DNA from: Bacteroidetes bacterium 46-16
GTDB lineage: Bacteria > Bacteroidota > Bacteroidia > Chitinophagales > Chitinophagaceae
NCBI GenBank assembly: GCA_001897835.1
Contig: MKUN01000028.1
Location: 248,001-312,000, forward strand
Reading direction: 5' to 3'
Length of the DNA: 64,000 nt
A model generated the notes under the pieces. That model saw only the letters and a list, made by a program, of their open reading frames with translations. It was not told the origin of the DNA and searched no databases. Of this stretch, positions 19,183 to 27,970 are shown piece by piece; the first letter of the stretch is position 1; each line of letters begins with the position of its first letter. A program made the translations under genes and the position numbers.

Positions 19183-21447
19183 ATGACGAAAAAAAGGCTT
19201 TTTATCGTATCGAACCGCTTACCTGTTAACGTAGAAGTAGTTAACGACAAGACAGAAATACATCCGTCTTCAGGTGGCCTTGTTTCGGCTATAAGCAGTT
19301 TCCTCGACGATGAGAAGGAGAAGAAGTTGAATAAGTATTCGGATACTTATTGGGTTGGCGTACCCGGGTGCACTGCGCCTGTATGGTCGGCTGCGGGGCA
19401 AGATCTTAACGATGATAATTATAAATTCCTGCCCGTATTCATCAGCAAAAAGGTTTATGATGCTTATTACAATGGCCTTTCCAATTCTATGCTCTGGCCC
19501 TTGTTCCATTATTTTCCTTCTTATGCCGAATTTAACAGCGATGCATATACCAGCTATAAAAAAGCCAATGAAGAGTTTCTCGAAGTGTTGCTGAAGCACC
19601 TTGGTCCCGGTGACGTGGTGTGGATACACGACTACCATTTGCTGCCTCTTGCAGGGATGATAAGAAATGAATTGCCGGAGATAACTATCGGTTTTTTCCT
19701 GCATATACCTTTCCCATCGCACGAGATATTTAAGATAATGCCCAAAGAATGGCAGGAGCATATACTGGAAGGGATGCTGGGCGCCGATCTTATTGGCTTT
19801 CATACGATTGACTATGCTGCACATTTTCTCAAAACCGTGCAAATGGTCTTTGGGCTGCAGAATGAGAAGAATATCATAGAATATAAGAACCGGCTGGTAA
19901 AAGCTGAAGTATTCCCGATAAGCATCGACTACGACAAGTTTCATGATGCATGGGACGATCCAGCTGTGCGTGAAAAACGGCATGCTTTAAAAAAACAGTT
20001 CAATGAGCGGAAAATTATTTTTTCTGTTGACCGGCTTGATTATACCAAGGGGGTATACAATCGCCTTAAAGCCTATGAATATTTTTTAAGTAATTATCCC
20101 GAATACCATGGTAAGGTGGTGTTCATTATGAATGTAGTGCCCTCGAGAGACAGTATATCAAAATATGCAGAGCGTAAGAAGATAATAGACGAATATGTAG
20201 GCAACCTGCTTAGCACAGTGGGCACGGTTACATGGCAGCCTATAATTTACCAATATGCCAACCTGGATTTTGATGAACTTGTGGCCATGTACACCAGTTG
20301 CGACCTGGCACTGATAACACCAATAAGAGATGGTATGAACCTTGTGGCCAAGGAATTTGTTGCCAGCAGGAGGGACGAGCGGGGTGTACTGGTGCTCAGC
20401 GAAATGGCCGGTGCCGCACGCGAGCTTACTTATGCGCTTGTGATTAACCCCATAGATACAGAAGAGATAGCGCTCAAGATAAAAGAAGGTCTTGAGATGA
20501 CCGGGGCAGAGCAGGCTATGCGTATGAAAGCCATGCAGAAGGCAGTGCAACGATATAGTGTGAATACATGGGCTGCAGACTTTTTTAAAAAACTGGAAGG
20601 GATCAGGAAAAAACAAAAAGAATTCGAAGTGAGATTTTTAGACAACGACTCAAGAATAGAACTGTTAGGTAGTTTTAACAATGCAAAGAGCAGGTTGCTG
20701 CTGCTCGATTATGATGGCACCTTAAAGCCCTTTGTTTCACATCCTGCACTGGCAAAGCCTGATGATAACCTTTTGGAGATATTGCGCGCGCTTGCTGAAG
20801 ACAAGCGTAATCATATATACATCATTAGTGGCCGCGATAGTACTACCTTAGGCAGTTGGATAGGGCATTTGCCGATCAATATAGTGGCTGAGCACGGGGC
20901 GAAATTCAGGGATGCAGGACAGGACTGGCAAAATGAGCCATCGATAAACACAGAATGGCTGCCGGTGGTGGAAGAGATCATGATGAACCATGCCAGGCAA
21001 TGCGAAAGGTCGTTTGTGGAGAAAAAGGAATTCTCCATTGCATGGCATTACCGCAATGCAGAAACAGCCCCCGGCAAGCTGGTAGCCGATGAACTGTATA
21101 ATGAATTGCAACAATACACCAGTAGCCTGAAGATAAAAGTGGTGAAAGGCAATAAGATAATAGAGGTGCGGAATAAAGGCATCAATAAAGGTGTAGCCGT
21201 GAACCGGATATTGAAAACAGGCAAATATGATTTTACCTTAGCCTGCGGCGACGATACCACAGATGAAGATATGTTCCGCCAGTTAGCAGATATTAAAAGT
21301 GCTTATACTATAAAGATCGGCCCGGAAGCCTCCTATGCAAAATATAACCTGTACACTCCCCAAATGGTAACATCCTTGCTGAATACTCTCAAGGATATCG
21401 TGGAGCACTCCGGTAAGCCGGCCCAGCTAAAGGCTACAGGTGATTAG
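19183..21447 (+). CDS. bifunctional trehalose-6-phosphate synthase/phosphatase
   Basis: The 754-residue fusion makes trehalose from UDP-glucose and glucose-6-phosphate. Residues 1 to about 470 are the GT20 synthase (OtsA-like): [10 protein letters not shown], the [10 protein letters not shown] loop, [23 protein letters not shown] and [15 protein letters not shown]. Residues about 495-745 are the HAD-type phosphatase (OtsB-like), with nucleophile motif [12 protein letters not shown] near residue 508, IISGRD, and the metal-binding [11 protein letters not shown]. The fused form is common in Bacteroidota. Product role: osmotic and desiccation protection. It is a single gene with 245 bp upstream that hold no recognised element. 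Confidence 0.95.
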   Translation: MTKKRLFIVSNRLPVNVEVVNDKTEIHPSSGGLVSAISSFLDDEKEKKLNKYSDTYWVGVPGCTAPVWSAAGQDLNDDNYKFLPVFISKKVYDAYYNGLSNSMLWPLFHYFPSYAEFNSDAYTSYKKANEEFLEVLLKHLGPGDVVWIHDYHLLPLAGMIRNELPEITIGFFLHIPFPSHEIFKIMPKEWQEHILEGMLGADLIGFHTIDYAAHFLKTVQMVFGLQNEKNIIEYKNRLVKAEVFPISIDYDKFHDAWDDPAVREKRHALKKQFNERKIIFSVDRLDYTKGVYNRLKAYEYFLSNYPEYHGKVVFIMNVVPSRDSISKYAERKKIIDEYVGNLLSTVGTVTWQPIIYQYANLDFDELVAMYTSCDLALITPIRDGMNLVAKEFVASRRDERGVLVLSEMAGAARELTYALVINPIDTEEIALKIKEGLEMTGAEQAMRMKAMQKAVQRYSVNTWAADFFKKLEGIRKKQKEFEVRFLDNDSRIELLGSFNNAKSRLLLLDYDGTLKPFVSHPALAKPDDNLLEILRALAEDKRNHIYIISGRDSTTLGSWIGHLPINIVAEHGAKFRDAGQDWQNEPSINTEWLPVVEEIMMNHARQCERSFVEKKEFSIAWHYRNAETAPGKLVADELYNELQQYTSSLKIKVVKGNKIIEVRNKGINKGVAVNRILKTGKYDFTLACGDDTTDEDMFRQLADIKSAYTIKIGPEASYAKYNLYTPQMVTSLLNTLKDIVEHSGKPAQLKATGD

Positions 21448-21508
21448 CCAATTTATACACTATGGTTTAATGTTTTATATGACAGGCAATATAAACAGGC
21501 ACCCTGCG

Positions 21509-21538
21509 TTTAAACTTCTTCATTAAAACGTACTTTTG
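21509..21538 (+). promoter_or_regulatory. promoter of the Kdo8N operon
   Basis: A -33-like GTTTA (TTTA at 21509) and a -7 box TACTTTTG at 21531-21538 are separated by 18 nt, fitting the Bacteroidota TTTG-N~19-TAnnTTTG arrangement. The kdnA ATG is 19 bp further on. Confidence 0.6.
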
Positions 21539-21557
21539 TAACCTAAAAATTGATAAA

Positions 21558-22766
21558 ATGCCGGGAACAGAACTGTTTGGAAGCGAAGAACGCAAGGAGA
21601 TACTGGATGTGGTGGATAATGGTGTCCTTTTCAGGTATGGGCACGACCAGCAACGTAACGGGATATGGAAGACCCGTGAGTTTGAAGCCGAAGTGTGTAA
21701 AATAACAGGGGCTAAATATGCCCATGCCCTCTCAAGTGGCTCTGCCGCTGTGGCAGTAGCACTTGCAGCATCGGGTATAGGTACAGGCGACGAGGTCATT
21801 GTCCCTCCTTTTACCTTCATTGCCACCATTGAGGCGGTATTGTTCCTTGGTGCTATCCCGGTATTTGCCGAGATCGATGAGTCCCTCTGTCTTAGTGCCG
21901 AAGGGATAAAGAAGGCCCTCACAAGCAAAACAAAAGCCATTTGCCTGGTGCACATGTGTGGTGCTATGGCTGATATGGATGCCGTTATGCAGGTAGTGAA
22001 TGAGCACGACCTGGTACTGGTGGAAGACGCGGGACAGGCCTTTGCTGCTTCATATAAGGGCAAGGCTGCGGGCCTTTTTGGTAAAGCAGGTAGTTTCTCT
22101 TTCGATTTTTTTAAAATAGCAACCGCAGGAGAGGGTGGTGTATTTGTGACCAATGATGAGGCCACCTATAAAATTGCCGATGCTTATTCCGACCATGGCC
22201 ATAATCATGAAGGCAATAACCGGGGTATGGAACAACACCCCGTTCTGGGCTTTAATTACCGTATTAGCGAACTGCATGCTGCGGTGGGCCTGGCCCAAAC
22301 CCGTAAAGTACCGCAAATACTTAAAGCGAACAGGGAACATAAAAAGCTGCTGTGTGAGATACTTTTAGAAACAGACGGTATCTCATTTGCGCGCGTTGCT
22401 GATCCGGAAGGTGATTCGGCCACATTCCTCAATTTATTGCTGCCCGATACCGAAACGGCAAAGCGCACTGTAGAACATTTGAATAAGGCAGGTATCGGCG
22501 GTTTTAATTATTGGTACACCAATATGTACCATTTCATTAATCAATGGGACCATTTGAAAGAAATGCGGACAGCGTCAAAACTGCCCGTTGAGTTATTGGG
22601 CAGCCCGCAGGATTATGCAAAACTGGAATTACCCAAATCGCAGGAGGTAATGGGCAGGCTTATATCATTTGGCATCCGTTGCACATGGACAGATGTGGAT
22701 GTGAGGATGCTTGCGGCAGGCATTTCAGGCTGTGTGAAACTGGCAATGGGCGTGCCTGCCCTTTAA
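21558..22766 (+). CDS. kdnA: 8-amino-3,8-dideoxy-manno-octulosonate transaminase
   Basis: The 402-residue DegT/StrS-fold PLP aminotransferase starts MPGTELFGSEERKEILDV. PLP motifs: ALSSGSAAVAVAL, VLVEDAGQAFAAS, and the Schiff-base lysine in FSFDFFKIATAGEGG (Lys186). In the Kdo8N pathway KdnA transfers an amino group from glutamate to the C8 aldehyde made by KdnB, giving 8-amino-Kdo, which replaces Kdo in lipid A core and changes envelope charge. Assignment rests on family resemblance plus the adjacent kdnB, kdsA, kdsC and kdsB, 14 bp or less to a few hundred bp apart on one strand. It is the first gene of the operon, with a matching promoter. Confidence 0.88.
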   Translation: MPGTELFGSEERKEILDVVDNGVLFRYGHDQQRNGIWKTREFEAEVCKITGAKYAHALSSGSAAVAVALAASGIGTGDEVIVPPFTFIATIEAVLFLGAIPVFAEIDESLCLSAEGIKKALTSKTKAICLVHMCGAMADMDAVMQVVNEHDLVLVEDAGQAFAASYKGKAAGLFGKAGSFSFDFFKIATAGEGGVFVTNDEATYKIADAYSDHGHNHEGNNRGMEQHPVLGFNYRISELHAAVGLAQTRKVPQILKANREHKKLLCEILLETDGISFARVADPEGDSATFLNLLLPDTETAKRTVEHLNKAGIGGFNYWYTNMYHFINQWDHLKEMRTASKLPVELLGSPQDYAKLELPKSQEVMGRLISFGIRCTWTDVDVRMLAAGISGCVKLAMGVPAL

Positions 22767-22780
22767 TACAATAGATATAA

Positions 22781-23860
22781 ATGCACAAGAACTTTAAGAA
22801 TATTGAGAAAGTAGTATTCGGACGCGGCAGCTTCGATATGATGGATAGCATCCTCTCGGAGCGCAGGACGGATAATGCAAGATTTATACTGTTTATCGTT
22901 GATGATTTCTTCCGCAGCAAGGAGCTGGAGCGCCGCCTGCCGGTAAGAGATGAAGATGTTGTCCGCTTTATTGATGTGGACCCGCAGGAGCCCACAACCG
23001 AGCAAATAGATACCCTGCGCGATGAAGTGCTTGTATCCAGGGGCATACCTGCCGGTGTAGTGGGCATTGGCGGGGGTAGCATCATGGATATTGCCAAGGC
23101 AGTATCGCTTATGTTCACCAATGAAGGCTCTTCTACATTATACCAGGGCCTTAATCTTATAAAAAATCCCGGTATCTATCATTTGGGTGTGCCTACTATT
23201 TCGGGCACAGGGGCCGAGGTATCTATGACCGCGGTGCTTACAGGGCCAGAGAAGAAACTGGGCCTTAAGTGCGACTGGACGGTATTTAACCAGGTGATAC
23301 TGGACCCTGAATTGATAGCTACCGTCCCCACCGATAAGTGGTTCTATACCGGTATGGATACTTACATCCATTGTATTGAATCGGAAAATGGCATCCTGAA
23401 TAATGCATACAGCCATGCCTATGCCGAACAATCGCTGAAGTTGTGCCGCGAAATATACCTGGGTGATAGTGCAGGACAAACGCCGGAAAATAATGATAAG
23501 CTCATGGTGGCGTCTATGATGGGCGGGCTTAGCCTCACTTATTCCGAAGTTGGGGTATGCCATGCCTTGTCGTATGGTTTATCCAAGATACATGGTGAAA
23601 AGCATTGCTATGCCAATTGTCTTGCTTTCCAGCATCTTGAGGACTATTATCCCGAAGGTGTAAAAGAGTTTAAACAAATGCTGGCTAAGCATAAGGTAAG
23701 CCTGCCCCAGGGTCTTAGCAAAGAGTGGAGCGACGATGAGATAACAGCAATGGCACAGGTGGCCTACAACCTGCATCATATGTGGAACCACGCTATTGGC
23801 ACCGATTGGCAGGAGAAAATAAGCCTCGATACCATCAAAAAGCTTTACGAAAGAATGTAA
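22781..23860 (+). CDS. kdnB: 3-deoxy-manno-octulosonate 8-oxidase
   Basis: The 359-residue protein belongs to the iron-containing alcohol dehydrogenase superfamily. Visible: nucleotide-binding GIGGGSIMDIAKAVS near residue 90, PTISGTGAEVSMTAV near residue 140, and metal-ligand regions TGMDTYIHCIE, VCHALSYGLSKIHGEKH. KdnB oxidises the C8 hydroxyl of Kdo to the aldehyde used by KdnA. It lies 14 bp behind kdnA, the standard pairing for Kdo8N synthesis. Its stop is directly followed by the kdsA start (2 bp). Family certain; the specific substrate is inferred from the operon. Confidence 0.9.
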   Translation: MHKNFKNIEKVVFGRGSFDMMDSILSERRTDNARFILFIVDDFFRSKELERRLPVRDEDVVRFIDVDPQEPTTEQIDTLRDEVLVSRGIPAGVVGIGGGSIMDIAKAVSLMFTNEGSSTLYQGLNLIKNPGIYHLGVPTISGTGAEVSMTAVLTGPEKKLGLKCDWTVFNQVILDPELIATVPTDKWFYTGMDTYIHCIESENGILNNAYSHAYAEQSLKLCREIYLGDSAGQTPENNDKLMVASMMGGLSLTYSEVGVCHALSYGLSKIHGEKHCYANCLAFQHLEDYYPEGVKEFKQMLAKHKVSLPQGLSKEWSDDEITAMAQVAYNLHHMWNHAIGTDWQEKISLDTIKKLYERM

Positions 23861-23862
23861 TT

Positions 23863-24696
23863 ATGAGCGACAAAAAAATTAGGGTCGGCAATATAGAATG
23901 TGGTGCAAATGAGTTATTTCTCATTTCAGGCCCTTGTGTGATAGAGGATGAGACCACGATGATGAAAACGGCTGAAACGCTGAAAGAAGTTAGCGAACGG
24001 ATGAACATCCCCATCATCTATAAGTCGTCGTTCACAAAGGATAACCGCAGCAGCCTTAAATATTATGACGGCCCGGGCCTTGAAAAGGGCGTAAAAATAC
24101 TGGCTAAAATAAAAGAGCAGTTCGGTTTCCCGGTATTGACCGATATACATTACCCGGAGCAGGCAGCACCTGCCGCCGAAGTATGCGATGTGTTACAGAT
24201 CCCGGCATATCTCTGTATGCAATCTGGCCTCTTGGTAGCGGCCGCTAAAACAGGGGCCGTCATTAATATAAAGCACGGCCAGTTCCTTGCACCGGAGAAT
24301 ATGAAACACCCTGTTGGCAAATGCATAGATGCCGGTAATGACAAGATCATCCTCACTGAGCGGGGCTATACCATGGGGTATAACGACCTTGTTGTCGATC
24401 CCCGAAGCTTTTATCACCTGGGGCAATTAGGCTACCCGGTAGTATTTGATATTACACATTCCATACGTAAGTATGGCATACCGAGTGCTGATGCAAAAGG
24501 TGGTGCCCGTGAATTTTTGCCTGTTTTGAGCAGGGCTGGGGTAGCGGCCGGTGTGGATGGTGTGTTCATTGAAACGCACCCGGAGCCGGAAAAAGCACTT
24601 TGCGATGCTGCCAGCCAGTTATGTGTTTATGACCTTGAGGAGTTTTTGAAACCATTGCTGGAGCTGCATGCGCTTGAAGTAAAGTACAGGAAATAA
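23863..24696 (+). CDS. kdsA: 3-deoxy-8-phosphooctulonate (Kdo-8-P) synthase
   Basis: The ORF track start lies within kdnB. The ATG at 23863 gives 277 residues, normal for KdsA. The enzyme condenses phosphoenolpyruvate with D-arabinose-5-phosphate to Kdo-8-phosphate. Motifs: FLISGPCVIEDE, IYKSSFTKDNRSS, the PEP-binding lysines, VLTDIHYPEQA, VINIKHGQFLAPENM, VVFDITHSIRKYG and FIETHPEP. The ITH(S)...ETHP pattern with no extra Cys-based metal site in the N-terminus is compatible with either class; PCVIE contains a Cys as in metal-dependent forms. Its substrate arabinose-5-P should come from a nearby source, which makes the downstream transaldolase-CBS gene notable. Confidence 0.96.
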   Translation: MSDKKIRVGNIECGANELFLISGPCVIEDETTMMKTAETLKEVSERMNIPIIYKSSFTKDNRSSLKYYDGPGLEKGVKILAKIKEQFGFPVLTDIHYPEQAAPAAEVCDVLQIPAYLCMQSGLLVAAAKTGAVINIKHGQFLAPENMKHPVGKCIDAGNDKIILTERGYTMGYNDLVVDPRSFYHLGQLGYPVVFDITHSIRKYGIPSADAKGGAREFLPVLSRAGVAAGVDGVFIETHPEPEKALCDAASQLCVYDLEEFLKPLLELHALEVKYRK

Positions 24697-24701
24697 TGAG
24701 T

Positions 24702-24740
24702 TTTGTTTTGTACGTATAGTTTTTATAATTTTGTCGTATA
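24702..24740 (+). promoter_or_regulatory. promoter and direct-repeat operator of the toxin-antitoxin pair
   Basis: TTTG at 24702 and TAATTTTG at 24726-24733 form a -33/-7 pair with a 20-nt spacer. A direct repeat, TTTTGTACGTATA (24706-24718) and TTTTGTCGTATA (24729-24740), covers this promoter, as expected for a site bound by the ribbon-helix-helix antitoxin encoded next. Start codon of the antitoxin is at 24754. Confidence 0.55.
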
Positions 24741-24753
24741 AACGGGCTTAGCG

Positions 24754-25011
24754 ATGGATGCCAAGATAACGATGAGTTTTGATGCTGCAGTAATAAACAA
24801 GGCCAAGGAGTATGCCGAAAGTCACGGCATGAGCCTGAGCCGCCTTACCGAGGTTTTACTTCGTAAGGTAGTGGCTGGTGATTACCGCAATATAGAAGAT
24901 ATGCCGGTAGCTGATTGGGTATCAATGGTGTCTGAAGGGGAAGTCGAGTATCATACCCGCTCCCGCAGCCGTAAAAAACTGAAAAACGAATATTACAATA
25001 ATAAGAAATGA
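24754..25011 (+). CDS. VapB-like/DUF6364-type antitoxin
   Basis: The 85-residue protein begins with a ribbon-helix-helix-like segment (AKITMSFDAAVINKAKEYAESHGMSLSRLTEVLLRKVV) and ends in a basic, probably disordered tail (YHTRSRSRKKLKNEYYNNKK) that would wrap the toxin. It should dimerise, bind the direct repeats at its own promoter and neutralise the downstream PIN toxin. Its end overlaps the toxin start by 4 bp (ATGA). The pair sits inside the Kdo operon between kdsA and the transaldolase-CBS gene, in the same direction. Confidence 0.8.
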   Translation: MDAKITMSFDAAVINKAKEYAESHGMSLSRLTEVLLRKVVAGDYRNIEDMPVADWVSMVSEGEVEYHTRSRSRKKLKNEYYNNKK

Positions 25012-25424
25012 GGCTTTTCCTCGACGCTAACATTCTCGTTTCGGTACTGAATAAGGAATACCCCGTATATCCATACACGGCAAGAATATTGAGCCTTGCC
25101 GATAATAAAAGATACACCTTGGTAACCTCATCTATTTGCCTTGCCATAGCATATTACTTTGCTGAAAAGAAGCATGGCGATGTAAGTGCAAAACAGAAGA
25201 TAAGTATACTGCTACAGCATATGGATATAGCGGATTGTGGAAAAAAAGAAGCAGTGCTTGCTGCGCAGGATAAAAAAGTGCATGATTTTGAGGACGGCTT
25301 GCAGTATTATGCCGCAAGAAATTCAAAGTGTAGTTGTATCATTACAAGCGATATGGATGATTTTTATTTTTCTGAGCTGGATGTTTTTGAACCTGAAGTA
25401 TTTTTAAGGAAACATATAAAATAA
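25008..25424 (+). CDS. PIN-domain toxin (VapC-like)
   Basis: The 138-residue protein has the PIN nuclease signature: MRLFLDANILVSVL (Asp6), an internal acidic residue after the helical part, DFEDGLQYYAA near residue 93, and a final IITSDMDDF. These acidic residues coordinate metal in RNases of the VapC type. It is longer than many VapC proteins mainly at the C-terminus. Translational coupling to the antitoxin (4-bp overlap) ensures matched synthesis. Target RNA unknown. It is followed after 18 bp by the transaldolase-CBS gene, so transcripts from the TA promoter may run into the LPS genes. Confidence 0.85.
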   Translation: MRLFLDANILVSVLNKEYPVYPYTARILSLADNKRYTLVTSSICLAIAYYFAEKKHGDVSAKQKISILLQHMDIADCGKKEAVLAAQDKKVHDFEDGLQYYAARNSKCSCIITSDMDDFYFSELDVFEPEVFLRKHIK

Positions 25425-25442
25425 CAAAGCAATACACAATAC

Positions 25443-26456
25443 ATGGAATTATATCTTGATTCTGCCAACCTGAAGGAAATAGAAGAAGGCTTTAAGCTGG
25501 GTTTCCTCAATGGTCTCACTACCACGCCTACGTTCATGCAGCGGGAGGGTATCACCGATATTGACGCTACGATTGTAAAGCTCTCGCAGATGGTGCCTGT
25601 GCTGCAAATAGAGGCTTTGGGTAATTCTGCAGAGGATATACTCAGGGAGGCCCGCCGCCAGCTCGATCTTGGGCTTGATCCCAAGCGTACCGTATTCAAG
25701 ATACCTGTATCGCTCGAAGGGGTGCGGGCTTGCCACATGCTGCGTCGCGAAGGCCTGCTGGTCAATGTGCACCTGGTATATACCCTGCAGCAGGCATATA
25801 TGGCCATGCATGCAGGGGCTACGTATGTATGTCCCCTCGTTGGCCGCCTGCAAGACCAGGGTCATGATGCACTGGCGCTGGTGGAGCAGTGTGTAAATGC
25901 TGTTTACCAATACGGTTATGATACCAAAATAATGTTCAGTTCGGTGCGCAATGTAGAGCATGTGCGCAATGCCATCAATATTGGTGTGCATACCATCACC
26001 GTTCCGCTCAAGATATTGAAACTGCTTACGGAGAATAATTTCACAACACTCGGTACGGAGCAGTTCATCAGTGATACGCGACTAATGACCGTAAGGGTAA
26101 AGGATGCCCTGAATGGCCTAAACCCATTGGTGCAGGCTGATGCCAGCATGAAAGATGCTATCGTAAAGATGACCGGCTACGGCTTTGGCGCTATAACGGT
26201 TGTGGATAGTGAGGGCAACCTGGAAGGAGTTTTTACAGATGGCGACCTGAGGCGTTTATTGCAAAATGAAGGAGAACATATCCTTGATAAAAAGCTGGGC
26301 GATATGGACTACAAAACCCCGGTAAGCATAGATGCCGGTGCCCTCCTGAATGATGCCGCAGCCTTATTTAAGAAAACGAACGTAGATACCATATTGGTTA
26401 CGGATAATGGCAAACCATATGGTATGCTGGATATACAAGACCTTAAGAACGACTGA
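25443..26456 (+). CDS. transaldolase/FSA-like domain fused to a CBS pair
   Basis: This 337-residue protein lies between kdsA and kdsC. Residues 1 to about 215 align by eye with fructose-6-phosphate aldolase/transaldolase: MELYLDSANLKEIEEG (Asp6), TVFKIPVSLEG with the Schiff-base lysine (Lys86), LVYTLQQAYMAMHAGATYVCPLVGRLQDQG, and ITVPLKILKLL. The usual TTNPS loop reads TTTPT, so the active-site Asn28 of FSA is Thr. Residues about 225-335 are a CBS pair (LEGVFTDGDLRRLLQN; TILVTDNGKPYGMLDIQDL), the same accessory module found in arabinose-5-P isomerase KdsD. No KdsD is in the operon. FSA-type enzymes can join glycolaldehyde and glyceraldehyde-3-P to arabinose-5-P, so this may be an alternative source of the KdsA substrate; this is inference. 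It could instead be a regulatory or isomerase-like homologue. Confidence 0.82.
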   Translation: MELYLDSANLKEIEEGFKLGFLNGLTTTPTFMQREGITDIDATIVKLSQMVPVLQIEALGNSAEDILREARRQLDLGLDPKRTVFKIPVSLEGVRACHMLRREGLLVNVHLVYTLQQAYMAMHAGATYVCPLVGRLQDQGHDALALVEQCVNAVYQYGYDTKIMFSSVRNVEHVRNAINIGVHTITVPLKILKLLTENNFTTLGTEQFISDTRLMTVRVKDALNGLNPLVQADASMKDAIVKMTGYGFGAITVVDSEGNLEGVFTDGDLRRLLQNEGEHILDKKLGDMDYKTPVSIDAGALLNDAAALFKKTNVDTILVTDNGKPYGMLDIQDLKND

Positions 26457-26473
26457 TTTTTGATAAGCCCCTA

Positions 26474-27181
26474 ATGGATAAACTCAGCGAGATAAAAAAG
26501 AAATTCACAGGTAGTTTTCTTGCAGAACCCGCAGTGCTGCAGGAAAAGCTATCGCATATAAAAGCTTTTATCTTCGACTGGGATGGTGTGTTTAATGATG
26601 GTCGTAAAGATGAGCATGGTTCCAGTCCCTTCAGCGAGGTAGATTCAATGGGGGTCAATATGCTGCGTTTCAATCATTACCTGCATATGGCTACGCTGCC
26701 TTCAGCGGCCATCATATCGGGTGAGCGAAACAAGGCATCGTTTACATTTGGCGCCCGCGAGCATTTTCACTCGGTTTATTATAAAGTGTTGAGTAAGGTT
26801 GATGCATTAGGGCATGTTTGTAACAAGCATGGTATATTACCCCATGAGATAGCATACTTTTTTGATGATGTGCTCGACCTGGCCTTTGCTGAGCAATGCG
26901 GGCTGCGCATTATGGTTGGCAGGTCCTGTAATCCATTTCTTATTGAATATGCAGACAGGAAGGGCCTGGCTGACTATATAACTGCAGCAGATGGAGGAAA
27001 CCATGCTGTTAGAGAGGCTTCAGAGCTTATTATGGGCCTGCGTGGACTATATGACGATACTATAGAGCAGCGCACTTATTTTTCCGATAAGTATAAAGAA
27101 TACCTCAGGCTGCGTAATATGGTAGAACCTGTATTTTATTCTACCGTGCATTCCGAAATAAAAGAACAAGTACCCCAATGA
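26474..27181 (+). CDS. kdsC: HAD-family Kdo-8-phosphate phosphatase
   Basis: The 235-residue HAD phosphatase has nucleophile motif FIFDWDGVFNDGRKDE near residue 35 (DxDGV form with Trp), SAAIISGERN near residue 80 as motif II, and FFDDVLDLAFAEQCG near residue 140 as motif IV. KdsC removes phosphate from Kdo-8-P. Compared with the usual ~180 residues it has an N-terminal extension of ~30 and a longer C-terminal part (DDTIEQRTYFSDKYKEYLRLRN). It overlaps kdsB by 4 bp. Assignment is by HAD motifs and operon position. Confidence 0.85.
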   Translation: MDKLSEIKKKFTGSFLAEPAVLQEKLSHIKAFIFDWDGVFNDGRKDEHGSSPFSEVDSMGVNMLRFNHYLHMATLPSAAIISGERNKASFTFGAREHFHSVYYKVLSKVDALGHVCNKHGILPHEIAYFFDDVLDLAFAEQCGLRIMVGRSCNPFLIEYADRKGLADYITAADGGNHAVREASELIMGLRGLYDDTIEQRTYFSDKYKEYLRLRNMVEPVFYSTVHSEIKEQVPQ

Positions 27182-27921
27182 TAGTTGGCATCATCCCCGC
27201 ACGTTATGCATCTACCCGTTTCCCGGGTAAGCCGCTTATCGAAATAGAAGGGCGGAGTATGATACAGCGCGTATATGAGCAGGCTGCAAAGAGTTCATTC
27301 CTAAGGAAAGTAGTGGTAGCCACCGATGATGAAAGGATATTGCAGCACGTAAGGGCTTTTGGCGGAGAGGCGGTGATGACGGCAATGCACCATCCCAGCG
27401 GTACCGACCGTTGTTGGGATGCCTTGCAGCAGTTGCAGGAAGATTACAGTTATGTGATAAACATACAGGGAGATGAACCTTTCATATCACCTGGACAGGT
27501 AGACGAGCTGGCGATAGCATTACAGGATGGCAGTACAGAGCTGGCTACGCAGATGATCGCTGTTGGCAGCCATGAATTGCTATTTGATAAAGGGGAAGTG
27601 AAAATAGTGTTGAATGACAGGAACGAGGCGCTGTATTTCAGCCGTTCGGTCATCCCTTTTCTCAAGGGTATTGATGAAAAAGAATGGCACCTCCATCATA
27701 TTTACTACCGGCATGTAGGTATGTATGCATACAGGAGGGATGTACTGGAAGCAATAACCAAACTACCGGTATCCGCTCTTGAAAAAGCAGAATCGCTGGA
27801 GCAACTGCGCTGGCTGGAGCATGGGTTTAAGATAAAATGCGTGCCTACCAAATACGATAGCCATTGTATAGATACCCCGGAGGACATAGACAAAGTATTG
27901 GCCATGATAAGAAAAAAATAA
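27178..27921 (+). CDS. kdsB: CMP-Kdo synthetase
   Basis: The 247-residue 3-deoxy-manno-octulosonate cytidylyltransferase activates Kdo (or Kdo8N) with CTP for transfer to lipid A. Motifs: IIPARYASTRFPGKPL at the N-terminus, VVVATDDERI, HPSGTDRCWDAL, INIQGDEPFI and ALYFSRSVIPF, HVGMYAYRRDVLE. Full length for the family. It is the last gene of the operon, its ATG overlapping the kdsC stop, and the stop runs straight into a strong terminator. Confidence 0.96.
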   Translation: MIVGIIPARYASTRFPGKPLIEIEGRSMIQRVYEQAAKSSFLRKVVVATDDERILQHVRAFGGEAVMTAMHHPSGTDRCWDALQQLQEDYSYVINIQGDEPFISPGQVDELAIALQDGSTELATQMIAVGSHELLFDKGEVKIVLNDRNEALYFSRSVIPFLKGIDEKEWHLHHIYYRHVGMYAYRRDVLEAITKLPVSALEKAESLEQLRWLEHGFKIKCVPTKYDSHCIDTPEDIDKVLAMIRKK

Positions 27922-27948
27922 AAAATGCCCCGGTACCGGGGCATTTTT
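27921..27948. terminator. bidirectional terminator between kdsB and the convergent gene
   Basis: A perfect palindrome, AAAAATGCCCCGG-TA-CCGGGGCATTTTT, has an A-run on one side and a T-run on the other, so it serves both kdsB and the minus-strand gene ending at 27971. Confidence 0.92.
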
Positions 27949-27970
27949 TATTAGATATTATTTACGCTGT

